Source: VXOI01 sp965197575
GTDB taxonomy: Bacteria; Chloroflexota; Dehalococcoidia; Lucifugimonadales; UBA3495
Direction: 5' to 3'
Length of the DNA: 64,000 nucleotides
Assembly (NCBI GenBank): GCA_965197575.1
Contig: OZ240214.1
Location: 4,278,001-4,342,000, forward strand
Both the position numbers and the translations under genes were made by a program. The notes under the pieces are model-generated. The model worked only from the letters and a program-made list of their open reading frames with translations. It was not told where the DNA came from and searched no databases. The first letter of the stretch is position 1. Each line of letters starts with the position of its first letter. Positions 17,004 through 26,018 of the stretch are shown one piece after another.

Positions 17004-18238
17004 AACCAAAGCCAAGGTGAAATGCGCAGACGGATAGGGTAAATTTGGGAGGGAACTGGGTTAGCTGGTCTCAGGAGTTGCGAGGGGTAGGTGATGGGCG
17101 TGAGAGAGATAGACCGGTCTCTGGAACAATGGCAGATGGGAGTGAAGGACTTGCGGAGGCGGATGATTCTGGCGCCCACGCCCCGGGAGCGGGAGAGATG
17201 GTACGCCATGTTGCTGCTGGCCCAGGGCTGGACGGCAGCAGCCACGGCGGAGGCCCTGGAGCGGGACCCGCACACCATCGGGCGATGGGCGTCGGCCTTC
17301 GGCGAGGGAGGACCGGCGGCCCTGATGTTCGAGCAGACCGGTGGTTCCCCCCCGCCCTGGACCAGGCGCAGCAGGAGGAGTTGAAAGGGGCGGTGCAGCA
17401 ACCGCCAGCCACGTCGGGTATTGAATTGGCCAACTGGTATTGGAAGGTGATTCGGCAGTATGTCTCGGAGCGCTGCGGCGTCAGCTTGAGCCGGAGCAGT
17501 TGCCTGAACTGCCTGCACCGTTTGGGATTCGCCTTCAAGCGTCCCAAGAAACGCCTGCTCAAGGCGAACGAGTCCCGGAGGGAGGCCTTCGTTGCGGAGT
17601 ACGCGGCCTTGAGGGAGGAGGCCCGGCAGACCGGGGCCAAGGTCTTCTTTGCCGACGAGGCCCACTTCCGTGCCGACGCCGAACTGCGTGGCAAGTGGGT
17701 GCTGAAGGGAGAACCCGGCCTGGTGGACTCGAGCAGCCCGCGCTATGGCGAGAAGGCCAGCTACTACTCGGCGGTGTGCCTGGAGACCGGCGAGGTGGAG
17801 TGGATGGAGCTGGAGGGGAACAGCAACTCAGGAACATCGGCCATGTTCCTGAGGCAATTGAGAGAGAGGCAAGCCGGGCCGTTGAACGTGATCTGGGACA
17901 ACGCCCCGGCGCACCGCGGCGAGGCAGTAAGGGAGTATCTGCGGACGCCGGGCCTGGGCCTGCGGTTGATGAATCTGCCGGGTTACAGCCCGGACTTCAA
18001 CGCCGATGAGGCCATCTGGGGCTGGGCGAGGGAGGAAGCGACCGGGAACCTGTGCTTGGGGACCAAGTCCCGGGTGCAGGAGAGGGTCGGGAACTTCCTC
18101 GATGCCCTGGCCAGCCGGAGGGAGGAGGTCAAACGCCGCTGCCGCACCATCCTGCAATCCAAGGCGGAAGGGCTGGCGCAAGCTTCCCAGAGCGATTCCG
18201 GCCACACCCCAAATGCACATCCCACCTTGGCTTTAGTT
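17004..18238 (+). mobile_element. IS630-type element, second family
   Basis: A 1235-bp element bounded by imperfect terminal inverted repeats: AACCAAAGCCAAGGTGAAAT on the left and AACTAAAGCCAAGGTGGGAT on the right (complement). It is flanked by TA at 17002-17003 and 18239-18240. Its ends and transposase are unrelated at DNA level to the 1207-bp IS630 copies upstream. Confidence 0.85.
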
Positions 18239-18241
18239 TAG
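17091..18241 (+). CDS. IS630-type transposase split by a frameshift at C7
   Basis: The N-terminal helix-turn-helix part ('LAQGWTAAATAEALERDP') is in one frame from the GTG at 17091. The rest, with 'VFFADEAHFRAD', 'VIWDNAPAHRG' and 'PDFNADEAIWGW' as the DDE/D triad, is in the -1 frame and ends at 18241. The join is a run of seven C (17347-17353), where a -1 shift restores 'GGSPPALDQAQ'. The product would be ~383 aa. The stop TAG at 18239-18241 is formed partly by the flanking TA duplication. Programmed slippage, a one-base indel or a sequencing error in the C-run would all explain the split. Confidence 0.8.
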
Positions 18242-18476
18242 GTGCCCGGATAGTCCGCTGGGAGAGGCGAAGCCGCCGCCTCAGCATGACTCACATGCAG
18301 AGGGGATTTGATGCCGCAAAGGCTTAATATCAGTCGTGTGTACCGCCAGCACCGGGTCAAATAAGGGAGCCAAAGCGAATCCTCGGGGCTTCGGAAATGA
18401 GGCCGAGCAGGGCGTTGTTTCCATCGAAGCTCCATAGTTGCCTATGTTCCACGATTTAGAGTCTTTCCGGCCGCGG
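18242..18476. other. Non-coding debris
   Basis: No gene is supported here. Short antisense frames have no family resemblance. The stretch lies between an intact IS element and the IS5-like remnant and is probably decayed mobile DNA. Confidence 0.4.
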
Positions 18477-18710
18477 TTGCGCCGAAGGGGAATCAAGCCC
18501 TGCATCCCGTAGCGCCGGAGCAAGCGGCTCCGGCGCAGCCGGAAAGCGGAGGTCTCTAATTGCAGGTACCTCTGGAAGGTGGAACGGACCTTCAACTGGC
18601 TGCACGACTATCGCAGACTGTTGGTCCGGTACGGGAGACTGGCCCACGTCTCCTTCTCCTTCATCCTCGCAGCCTCTATTCCCCTGTGCTCCAGCAGACT
18701 CTTGAAATGA
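18477..18710 (+). pseudogene. IS5-like transposase C-terminal remnant
   Basis: The frame from 18477 reads 'LRRRGIKPCIP', then an in-frame TAG, then 'RYLWKVERTFNWLHDYRRLL' and 'VRYGRLAHVSFSFILAAS', ending at TGA 18708-18710. The 'WKVERTFNWLH' block is the conserved C-terminal E-containing motif of IS5/IS4-type DDE transposases. With the internal stop and no N-terminal half it is a dead fragment. No inverted repeats were found around it. Confidence 0.7.
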
Positions 18711-19059
18711 CTTCTAGGGCGGAGTCACCGTACCACATGACTTTAGGGGTCGTTGCCAGACTATCCGTGAGGACGCCCCGCACGGCGGCGTTTGCGCTAA
18801 CCTCTTCGAGCTCCATTCCGGTGCGCCTTTGCAAGAGTGACGTGGGAATCTAGCAGTCCGTCCGAGGAATGCCTTACTGGCGTAGAATGAGCTCGGACCA
18901 ATTGACGACATTCGTGATTGGCAATGGCAAGCGCCAATGTTCCAGTAGCCTGGCTAACACCCAGGTGTTGATGCCCAGAGCAAGCCTCCCATTGTGCCGG
19001 TGCGCCCTTTAGCAGGCAACTTGGCCCCAAAGCGGGGGTGTGACTAGAAGTCGTTGGAA
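18711..19059. other. Unassigned stretch between transposase remnants
   Basis: No open frame here resembles a known protein. The longest minus-strand frames are continuations of out-of-frame reading through the neighbouring ISKra4-type gene. Nothing structured was seen. Confidence 0.4.
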
Positions 19060-20392
19060 TCAGTTCCAAAAGGCTTCCCACCGGTTGTTGGCTCGCAGGG
19101 ACCTCAAGGCCAGCATAGGGTTCACCGTCTCCTCCTTCCACCATGTGCCGGGCAACTTCAATCGATCTTGAATCACCGGGCGATGCCCTCCTTTCACCGC
19201 ACCGCTGCCGATGGGCAGACCTTCCCGGCGGGCGGCGGCGTAATCCAGCTGTCCCTGCCGGTTCTCCAGGTATCCCGCCAGCCGGTGCAGCGGATGCCCG
19301 GCGTTTGCTCCCGACCGGCTCCGGCATTCGGCTACCACCCCGGACACTTCGCCCTGGTCAATGCGGCTCGCCTGCACTCCGGCCCAAGCCCTGGCCGCTG
19401 CGGCGTCGCCCGGCGACAGGGCAGACGCCCCCTCATGCAGGTGTTCCAAAAGATGGTAGCGGTCCAGCAGAAAGCGCTGCCTGGGGAAGACCGACGCCAC
19501 CTGCTGCGCAATCCAGGGCGCCCCGTCTCCCACGCCATGCACCCAAGTGCCGTCCCCATACCCCTGCTGGAGCGCCAGGGCAAACATCTGCTCTCCCGTC
19601 CGTTGGGGAGGGCCTATAGCCGCGGCGTAGCGCCGTTCCCCTCCACCCAACGTCTCCACCAGGCTCAGCCGCACTTCCCGCCACTGGGTCTTTCTGACCC
19701 GTTTGGGACGCCCCCCAAGACTCACTCCACCCGCCGGGCCGGGCTCCAGCTCCCAGTGCGCACCATGCTGCCATCGGTCTCCACGATCAGCCACGGCGGC
19801 CCAGGCCGGTAGCTGCGCTGCCCCTGGTAGCTGGCAATAGCCTCCCGCTCCACAAATCCGCCAGCTCTTTCCGCTTGTTGCAGCACCACCTCCCGGACAC
19901 TGCTGCGGTGCAACCGGACGCCGTAGTGTTCCTTCAGTTGCCGGCTGGCCCGCTCAAAGGACCTTTCCGCCCCAAAGTCGCTTAAGGCCCGTTGCAAGGC
20001 CAATGACTTGCCTCGACCCTGCAATCCGGTCAACTCTTGGAAAGGCCGGTGGCCCACCGCCGGCGGAGGCTCCTGGGGGCAACGCAGATAGGGGGCTTGC
20101 ACTTCAATCCGTCCGAAGAGGCTTAACCACGCCAGGGGTTGCCACCGGTGCAGATGCCGCCTTCCCCCGCAGCCGGGACAAAAGGGTCCTGAGCTTTTGC
20201 TTGCTCAGCCTTCACCTCAGCCCAGGTTTGCATCATCCGCCGGCCCATTTGCCGGGTGAACTGGATGACCTCTTCCTCCCAAGCGTCCGGGTCCCAATGC
20301 CCAGCTTCCCCATCGTCCACTTCCTGGGCCAGGGCTTCCCGCATCTCCCCAATGGCTCGTTCCATAATCTCCTGCATTATCCGCTGCATCAC
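19060..20392 (-). pseudogene. ISKra4-type transposase, frameshifted twice
   Basis: Three consecutive pieces on the minus strand lie in three different frames. 20392-20123 is the N-terminal region ('IQFTRQMGRRMMQTWAEVKA'). 20102-19722 is the middle, with 'HYGVRLHRSSVREVV' and 'WLIVETDGSMV', containing the first Asp. 19794-19060 is the C-terminal region, with 'WREVRLSLVE', 'VHGVGDGAPWIAQQ', 'FLLDRYHLLEHLHEG' and 'GLPIGSGAVKGGHR'. This order fits ISKra4-family transposases of ~450 aa. Two frameshifts (near 20110-20130 and near 19750) make it a probable pseudogene, although some members of the family do frameshift once. Family assignment is from motif memory. Confidence 0.65.
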
Positions 20393-20440
20393 CCCTCCAT
20401 CCGCATTGTTTCCATTTATCAGCAGACTGCCAATCCTGGC

Positions 20441-21733
20441 CTACTTTGTAAACTCCCTTTCCCAACCACTTTCAGTCACACCCCCAAAGCGGAACAGCTT
20501 GAGCAGGTTGTGGCCGGTGCAGATGAGCCGCCACTCCCCGCTTACCTTCTCTAGGCCCAGCAGCAGGAACTGCCGGAACCCCCGGGCCCGCTTGATCTGA
20601 CCGAACACCGGCTCTCCCGTCTCCATTCGCAGGGCGTATCGCTCCCTGCCCAGTTTCGTCCGCAACTTCCGGCGCATCCGGTCCCTGCCCTTCCATGGCG
20701 GGTCTGGTCCGGCGCAATGTAGGGGTTCACGCCCAGAGCGTGCAGGCTCTCAATCGCCTTGGCCGAGTAGTAGCCGGCGTCGGCGGAAATTTTCCTCGGG
20801 ATTGCCCACGGCGTTGCCGATGGTTTCCTCCACCATGCCCACGGCTTGTCCCTTGTCCGAGGTCCGGTTGGTGGCCCGGGCCGCCAAGATCACCTGATGA
20901 GCGCAGTCCACTACTGCCTGACAGTTGTAGCCCTGAATGAAATCCCGGTCTCCCGGCGCCGGCATGATGCGGGATTCGGCGTCGGTGAAGTTGCGCTGCG
21001 CCCGGTCCTCGGGCACTCCCGGATGATTTCGGCCTTCGCTTTCGGCCTGTTCCGCCCCAGACCGGGCCTCGGCTTCCAACTCGGCCATGGCCTCCCGTAT
21101 CTTTCGCAACCGGCTCTCCCGGAAGGCCAACTCCTCCGGCAGCTCATCACCCCGCTGGTCCTTGCCGTACCTGCGGTCTTCCTCATCGTCCACTTCCTGG
21201 GCCCGCCGCAGTAACTCGGCCACCTCAGCGGCCAACTGCGTTTCCTTCTCTTTCATTCTGCCGTAACTCATCGCCTTGTGCCTGGACGCGTTGGCCTTGA
21301 CCTTGGTGCCATCCAGCGCCACGTGGCCCAGCTTTGCCAGACCCGCCCGCTGGCACAGCACCAGCACCTGCAAAAACAGGCCGGACAGCGCCGCCAGATT
21401 ATCCTTCCGAAAGTGAGATGGTGCGGAAGTCCGGTGTGTTGTTGGCTGCCAGCACCCTGAAGGCGATGTCCTCATGGAGCCGTTGGGCGATGCGTCGTGA
21501 GGAGGACACCCCGATGCAGTAGCCATAGGGCAGCACCTTGACCATCATACGAGGATGGCAGGGTGGCCCGCCCCGGCCTCCTGTCCATAATGAGCTTCTA
21601 TGGCCGACAGGTCCAACTGGTCCACCACGTCGGAGATGAAGTAGGCCAGATGGTCCGGTGGCAGCTACTCCCGCAGCGCCGCCGGCAACGGCAACTGCCG
21701 GTTGGGGTCATAGCTACGGTAGGTCTTGCTCAT
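20441..21733 (-). pseudogene. IS1182-type transposase, degenerate
   Basis: Reading minus from ATG 21733: 'MSKTYRSYDPNRQLPLP', an in-frame TAG, then 'LPPDHLAYFISDVVDQLDL', a frameshift near 21555, and a second near 21410. The long piece 21526-20750 follows, with 'HVALDGTKVKANASRHKAMS' (catalytic Asp), 'NFTDAESRIMP' and 'FIQGYNCQAVVD'. A last frame (20677-20441) holds the C-terminal block 'GEPVFGQIKRARGFRQFLL'. The domain order is that of IS1182-family transposases (~450-500 aa). At least one stop and three frameshifts make it inactive. Confidence 0.75.
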
Positions 21734-21812
21734 CAACGGCTCCGCACACCAAATGCTCGCCCCCATCATACCGGCAGCGGCTTATAAACGGTGTTTCTCG
21801 GACGGGCTGCTA

Positions 21813-21959
21813 GTATTACAACGACGCTTCATCAAATTGGGTGCCTCGTGAGTAGAAATTGCACTTGGGAACGGTCGGGCGGGAAGCTGTCGTGAAAGCT
21901 GGCCTATATCCGGGAAGGGACTCCCAAGAGCCCTATCACGCCAACCGTCGTTGTAATAC
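21813..21959. repeat. MITE A, 147 bp, TA-flanked
   Basis: Terminal inverted repeats GTATTACAACGACG (21813-21826) and CGTCGTTGTAATAC (21946-21959), flanked by TA at 21811-21812 and 21960-21961. It has no coding capacity. TA duplication and size fit a miniature element mobilised by an IS630/Tc1-type transposase. The same terminal sequence begins again at 22082. Confidence 0.7.
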
Positions 21960-21961
21960 TA

Positions 21962-22079
21962 GTACCGTTTCCACTTGAATATGCCTTATATCGGATATCT
22001 GTTAATCATTCCCGCGCAAGCAGGAATCCAGAGTTAGAGGCAGCCTTCCAGTATCAATAAATCTAACTGGAAACGGTAC
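21962..22079. repeat. MITE B, 118 bp, with IS630-copy inverted repeats
   Basis: Ends are GTACCGTTTCCA and TGGAAACGGTAC, flanked by TA at 21960-21961 and 22080-22081. These ends match the terminal repeats of the 1207-bp IS630 copies at 3686 and 8867, so that transposase is the likely mobiliser. Inside it carries a REP-like palindrome, ATTCCCGCGCAAGCAGGAAT. It sits exactly at the TA between the end of MITE A and a second copy of the MITE A terminus. Confidence 0.75.
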
Positions 22080-22081
22080 TA

Positions 22082-22096
22082 GTATTACAACGACGG
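22082..22096. repeat. Solo terminus of a MITE-A-type element
   Basis: GTATTACAACGACGG immediately follows the TA after MITE B, in the orientation of a new element starting rightward. I could not find the matching right end in the next 800 bp, so it may be the start of a truncated element or the remains of a head-to-head pair. Confidence 0.5.
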
Positions 22097-22110
22097 ATTG
22101 TAGAAAAAGA

Positions 22111-22640
22111 CTATTTATGGTTCCTGTCTGACCACGAGCAATTCACTGTGTGAGGCCCGCGCCCGTTCGGCGGCAGCTTCAATTTCGGCGTGGGTATTGC
22201 CGTCGGCACTACCGTTGGAACCGGTGTAAGCGTTGGTGTTGGAGTCAGCCCAAGCGTCGCCATCGGTACCGGCGCGGGATTGTTGGCAGACTCCGGTGTA
22301 AGCGTCAAAGTGGGCGTCGGCGCAGTTCCCTCCGGCCCGCAGATGGGCAGCTTCACGCTGCCCATCTGCCCGGCCTCGTTGGTGGTGCCTCCATAGCATA
22401 GGTTCCTGCGGCCAACCCGTGCTCTATCCTGGAGTTTCTGCTACTGGAGCCTTGTGAATGCAGGACTGCGCCTCTCCTTCCCTCACCTTGCAGCAAGTAT
22501 AGGTAGGTGTAGGTGTCGCTGGATTCCAAAGTGATGAATGCCTCCGACTCCGAGACCAGGGTGAACGGGAAGAAGCGGGCGCACCTGCCGGGCCGGTGCT
22601 GGACTCACAGTTTCTGCTCCAAGTGCCACTGATAGTGGCC
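22111..22640 (-). pseudogene. Surface/secreted protein remnant (bacterial pre-peptidase-like domain and Thr/Pro linker)
   Basis: Reading minus from about 22600: 'RFFPFTLVSESEAFITLESS', 'TYTYLYLLQGEG', 'SRIEHGLAAGTYAMEA', then a one-base frameshift, 'TNEAGQMGSVKLPICG', and a long Pro/Thr linker ('PTPTLTPVPTVVPTAIPTP') to a stop at 22111. The block order 'FTL..ESEA.ITLESS..TYLYLL..SRI...LAAGTY' is that of beta-sandwich domains on secreted Chloroflexota proteins. The frameshift and lack of a start show it is a fragment of a larger exported protein broken by the surrounding mobile DNA. Confidence 0.6.
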
Positions 22641-22733
22641 TTGCCTTAAAAACGCCCCTTTGCCCCCAAAGTCAACATCTTGCCCCAATAGTGATGTCGT
22701 TGTGACTGCTTAAAGACAAAAACTCTCCATTGT

Positions 22734-22846
22734 CTATCCTTCCTCCACAACGTCTCTGTAAAGGGACAAGGTTTCCCGCGCCCAAACTACCAGGTCAACC
22801 GCTCGTTGCCCGGTCGGTTGGGACAGGTTCCACAGTTCCAGATTCT
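22734..22846 (-). pseudogene. HNH endonuclease, C-terminal fragment
   Basis: The minus-strand frame ending at 22734 reads 'KNLELWNLSQPTGQRAVDLV' followed by 'VWARETLSLYRDVVEEG' and stop. 'NLELW..SQP.GQR..DLV.WA' is the usual C-terminus of small HNH_3-type endonucleases. The matching N-terminal part with the HNH core is at 25125-25431, separated by IS701 and IS5 elements. An 8-bp repeat CAGATTCT ends the fragment (22839-22846) and recurs at 25125-25132. Confidence 0.75.
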
Positions 22847-22849
22847 TAG

Positions 22850-24267
22850 TACTACAGCCGCAGATAGTTCTTGGTAGAATGGAGTTACTTCTGGGAGTGG
22901 TAGAGGTGAAGTGGTGGCAACTGAGCGGGACGAAGTATTGGAAGTGGCCCGGTGGGCCAAAGGCATTGAGGAAGTTCATGGGTGCATTGCGGAGCGGTTT
23001 CACCGTTCGGAACCCCGCCGGCGGGCCCTGGAGTATCTGAAGGGGCTAATTGCTCCGGTGGAGCGCAAGAACGGCTGGCAACTGGCGGAGCGGGCGGGCG
23101 ACGTTAGCCCCGACGGGGTACAGCGATTACTGTCCACCTATCGCTGGGATGCCGACCTGGTTCGGGACGACCTGCGGGCCTACGTGGTGGAGCATCTGGG
23201 GGAGACCGATGGGGTGCTGGTGGTGGACGAGACCGGCTTCCTGAAGAAGGGTGTCAAACCGGTGGGGGTGCAGCGGCAGTATAGTGGGACGGCGGGACGG
23301 ATTGAAAATTGCCAGATAGGAGTTTTTCTGACCTATGCCACCGCCCAGGGGAGAGTGCTGCTGGACCGGGAACTGTACCTGCCCCAGGTATGGGCCGATG
23401 CTGGACAACGCCGTGGGGAGGCAGGGGTGCCGGAGGAGGTAAGGTTCCGAACCAAGCCCCAGTTAGCCCGGGAGATGCTGGAGCGGGCGGTGGAAGCGGA
23501 AGTTCCCTTCCGCTGGGTCACTGGGGATGAAGTGTACGGTAGTGACCGCAACCTTCGGCTGTGGCTGGAGGGGGCGGGGATTCCCCACGTGCTGGCCATC
23601 AAGAGGAACGAGAAGCTGTGGGCTATGACGGACAAGGGGCCGCGTCAGGTACGGGCGGACCGGCTGGCGTCGCAGTTTGAGGAATCCGCATGGGTGCGGC
23701 TCAGTGCTGGAAAGGGAGCCAAGGGCCCCCGGGTCTACGACTGGATCAGGGTGGCGATACGGCCTCTGCGGGAACCTGGCAAGGGCTACTGGCTACTGGT
23801 TCGCCGCAGCATTGCCCAGCCTGAAGAGTTGGCCTATTACGCCTGCTTTGGTCCAGCGGACACAACCCTGGAAGACCTGGTGCGGGTGGCAGGTACCCGC
23901 TGGGCCATAGAAGAGTGCTTCCAGGAGGCCAAGGGACAGGTGGGGCTGGACCAGTATGAAGTGCGGAAATGGGATAGCTGGTACCGGCACGTCACCCTGG
24001 CGATGCTGGCCCATGCCTATCTGGCGGTGGTCCGGCAACAGGCCAACACCTGCCGCAACGGCAAAAAGGGGGAGAGTCAGAGTGGGATGAAACCCTGATA
24101 CCGCTGACGGTTCCCGAGGTGCGCCGGCTGCTGTACCGCTTGATCTGGCAGCCCAGATCCAAGGCGAAATCGGTACTGAAGTGGTCCCGATGGAGGCGGC
24201 GCCATCAAGCCAGAGCCCGTCTCTGCCATTACAAACGCCGCCTCACCCTCTATCTGCGGCTGTAGTA
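22850..24267 (+). mobile_element. IS701-family element
   Basis: Terminal inverted repeats TACTACAGCCGCAGATAG (left) and CTATCTGCGGCTGTAGTA (right), flanked by the 4-bp duplication TTAG (22846-22849 and 24268-24271), which fits the YTAR target known for IS701. The 1418-bp element holds one transposase gene. Its right edge abuts the IS5-family element. Confidence 0.85.
22911..24265 (+). CDS. IS701-family transposase with late frameshift
   Basis: Starts at GTG 22911 and runs in one frame to 24098 (395 aa). It has 'VLVVDETGFLKKGVKPVGVQ' (first Asp), 'RWVTGDEVYGSD' (second Asp) and 'RWAIEECFQEAKGQVGLDQY' (catalytic Glu region), the DDE set of the SRSO17/IS701 group. The usual C-terminus ('LIPLTVPEVRRLLYRLIW', ending 'RRLTLYLRL') is present in the -1 frame and ends at 24265. 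The switch lies at AAAAAGGGGG (24063-24072). A -1 slip there would give a full-length protein of ~450 aa. A one-base loss is equally possible, but the catalytic residues precede the shift. Confidence 0.8.
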
Positions 24268-24270
24268 TTA

Positions 24271-25097
24271 GAACCTGTTTACAATCTTTTCAAGAGCAGG
24301 GCAGCAAAGGCGAGAACCACCATTTGCAGGCTGGTATTGAGCTTTCCCTCGCAGTTCTTCCAGAGGCGGCGGCACTTCTCCAGCCAAGCGAAAGACCGCT
24401 CCACCACCCATCGTTTCGGCAGCACCGAGAAAGTGTGCAACTCGTTGCGTTTGACCACTTCCACCGAGGCTCCCAACAGGTTCTGCACCTCCGCAGCAAA
24501 GGGCTTCCCAGTGTAGCCCCCGTCGACCATCACATTCTGCACCCGGTTCAGGTCTCCCCGGCGTTGGTCAAACATCGCCAAAGCCCCGGCCCGGCCGGTA
24601 ACGTCGGCGGTGGTCACGTGAATCGCATGGGGCAACCCTTGCGTGTCCACCGCGATGTGCCGCTTGATCCCGGACACCTTCTTGCCCGGGTCATAGCCCT
24701 TGTTCCCGGCGCTGTCGGTGTTCTTTACGCTCTGGGAGTCCACGATGCAGAAGCTGGTCTGCTCGGTCCGCCCATTGCTTTGCCGGGCCGCGCCAACCCA
24801 TTTTTTTTAAGACCTGCTCCAGAATGGACTCTTTCTCCGGGCCGGGCCGTTCACTCCATTGCCGGAAATACTTGTAGCAAGTGCGCCAGTCCGGGAAGTC
24901 CACAGGGAGCATCCGCCACTGGCAACCGCTTTTCAGGAGGTAGAGCACGCCGCAGAAAACGTCATACAAGTCCACGGTGCGAGGCTTGGTCCGTCGCCGG
25001 GCCGATTCCAAAAGGGGAAGAATCCGGGCGAATTGCTCCCGGCTGATGTCGCTGGGATAGGAATGAGACATGATTACCCTCCCTTGGTAATCGTCTC
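24271..25097 (-). mobile_element. IS5-family element (IS427/IS1031-like)
   Basis: Contains a two-frame IS5-type transposase. Ends are approximate: GAACCTGTTTACAA on the left and GAGACGATTACCAA (complement of the right end) can be aligned only imperfectly. A TTA trinucleotide lies outside each proposed end, as expected for a 3-bp target duplication. It is embedded in the HNH gene together with the adjacent IS701. Confidence 0.6.
24279..25071 (-). CDS. IS5-family transposase, two frames joined at A8
   Basis: Frame A (25071-24691) encodes 'LYDVFCGVLYLLKSGCQWRM' and 'WRTCYKYFRQWSERPG', the DUF4096-like N-terminal half. Frame B (to 24279) encodes 'IVDSQSVKNTDSAG' (first Asp), 'NVMVDGGYTGK' (second Asp) and 'KRWVVERSFAWLEKCRRL' (Glu), the DDE half. 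The two frames need a +1 change at a run of eight A on the coding strand (T8 at 24801-24808). IS427-group elements commonly use two frames, so transcriptional or ribosomal slippage is plausible. A one-base insertion is the alternative. Confidence 0.75.
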
Positions 25098-25124
25098 AAC
25101 TTAACATATCAAAGACATCGTAGA

Positions 25125-25431
25125 CAGATTCTCAGGCCGGTTGTCGCTCTTTATGCCGTTCTTGTGGTGGACGTTCTCATGGGGGAGCAACGGGCGTCCA
25201 AGCATCTGTTCCATGACCACCGGTGAAGGTACTCGCCAGCGTACTCTCCGCCAGTTACATGACATAACCTTGCGGAAGTTGCACGGTTCCTCTACTCGCC
25301 CCCCATTGCCCCTTCGCCTCAATGGGAGGAGTCATGTCCTGCCCTTTCAGCCATCGTTGATAGTGAGCAGACCAGTAGCCGCCCTTGTTGGCGCGTCTTT
25401 GGCACGTTGGGATAGCGCAACCTGTGTCCAT
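25125..25431 (-). pseudogene. HNH endonuclease, N-terminal and core fragment
   Basis: From ATG 25431 the minus strand reads 'MDTGCAIPTCQRRANKGGYW', then 'SAHYQRWLKGQ', a usual small zinc-finger-like start of this HNH group. After a stop and frameshifts near 25220-25270 it continues with 'VVMEQMLGRPLLPHENVHHK' and 'NGIKSDNRPENL', the HNH core. It then runs into foreign DNA at the CAGATTCT repeat (25125-25132). The missing tail is at 22734-22846. The start lies 3 bp after the DUF3892 stop codon, indicating an operon. Confidence 0.7.
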
Positions 25432-25433
25432 GC

Positions 25434-25703
25434 TTAGCAGTCCGACAGGTTGGCCAGGTTGGTTGTTGATATGCTGTCCGCAATGGCAGTTAGGTACTCC
25501 CGTCCAGCTGGTCCCGCTACTATGACAGAAGCCGTTACCCCACCCTCACGGACATAACAGTTATGAATCTCGTGTCTAATCTGGTGAATCGCTCTGACCT
25601 TGCCGACATGAACCAAGACGGACCTGGTGCCCCATAAGCCGCAGATTCCGGTTATGTCGCCGTCTATGGCTTTGCTGGTGTGAGCTACCCGTCGTCTTGC
25701 CAT
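25434..25703 (-). CDS. DUF3892 family protein
   Basis: 89 aa from ATG 25703, preceded by AGAGGAGG at good spacing (a TTG further upstream is less likely). 'ITGICGLWGTRSV', 'AIHQIRHEIHNCYVREGG' and 'REYLTAIADSISTTNLANL' ending in 'SDC' follow the DUF3892 pattern (small beta-rich domain with a YYV-like and a 'YLrT.aD...NL..LP.C' motif). Function is unknown. It overlaps the end of a 57-aa membrane protein gene and is followed directly by the HNH gene, so the three were probably one operon. Confidence 0.75.
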   Translation of the reverse strand: MARRRVAHTSKAIDGDITGICGLWGTRSVLVHVGKVRAIHQIRHEIHNCYVREGGVTASVIVAGPAGREYLTAIADSISTTNLANLSDC

Positions 25704-25858
25704 TTTGTATCCTCCTCTACTGGCCAATCAACGATAGCCATGAGTGCCTCCCACGCCAGCGCCACGAGTGATACCACCGCCACGACCACCACCCACAGCG
25801 CTCCGGCCCGTCCAAGCCTCCGAGGAACCCCATGCGTCGCTCTCACGTCGCTCAGCAT
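25685..25858 (-). CDS. Predicted 57-aa single-pass membrane protein
   Basis: ATG at 25858 to TAG at 25685-25687. A positively charged N-terminus ('RATHGVPRRLGRAG') precedes one hydrophobic segment, 'ALWVVVVAVVSLVALAWEAL', and an acidic tail ('DWPVEEDTKWQDDG'). It overlaps the DUF3892 start by 19 bp, which suggests translational coupling, and the DUF3892 ribosome site lies inside it. No strong ribosome site precedes its own ATG, so the start is uncertain. No family recognised. Confidence 0.45.
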   Translation of the reverse strand: MLSDVRATHGVPRRLGRAGALWVVVVAVVSLVALAWEALMAIVDWPVEEDTKWQDDG

Positions 25859-26018
25859 AACCGGGACAGATTATTGTGCCTATAACGCCTACACTGGCGG
25901 GGAAACCCTGTTAACCCCGGGACCGAAACATATTGCGGCCACTGCGGGAGACGGCTTCAGAAAACCCTGTCCTTTTTCCCTGCCCTCAAGCCATAATGAT
26001 TGTGACGTGATAAACTAT

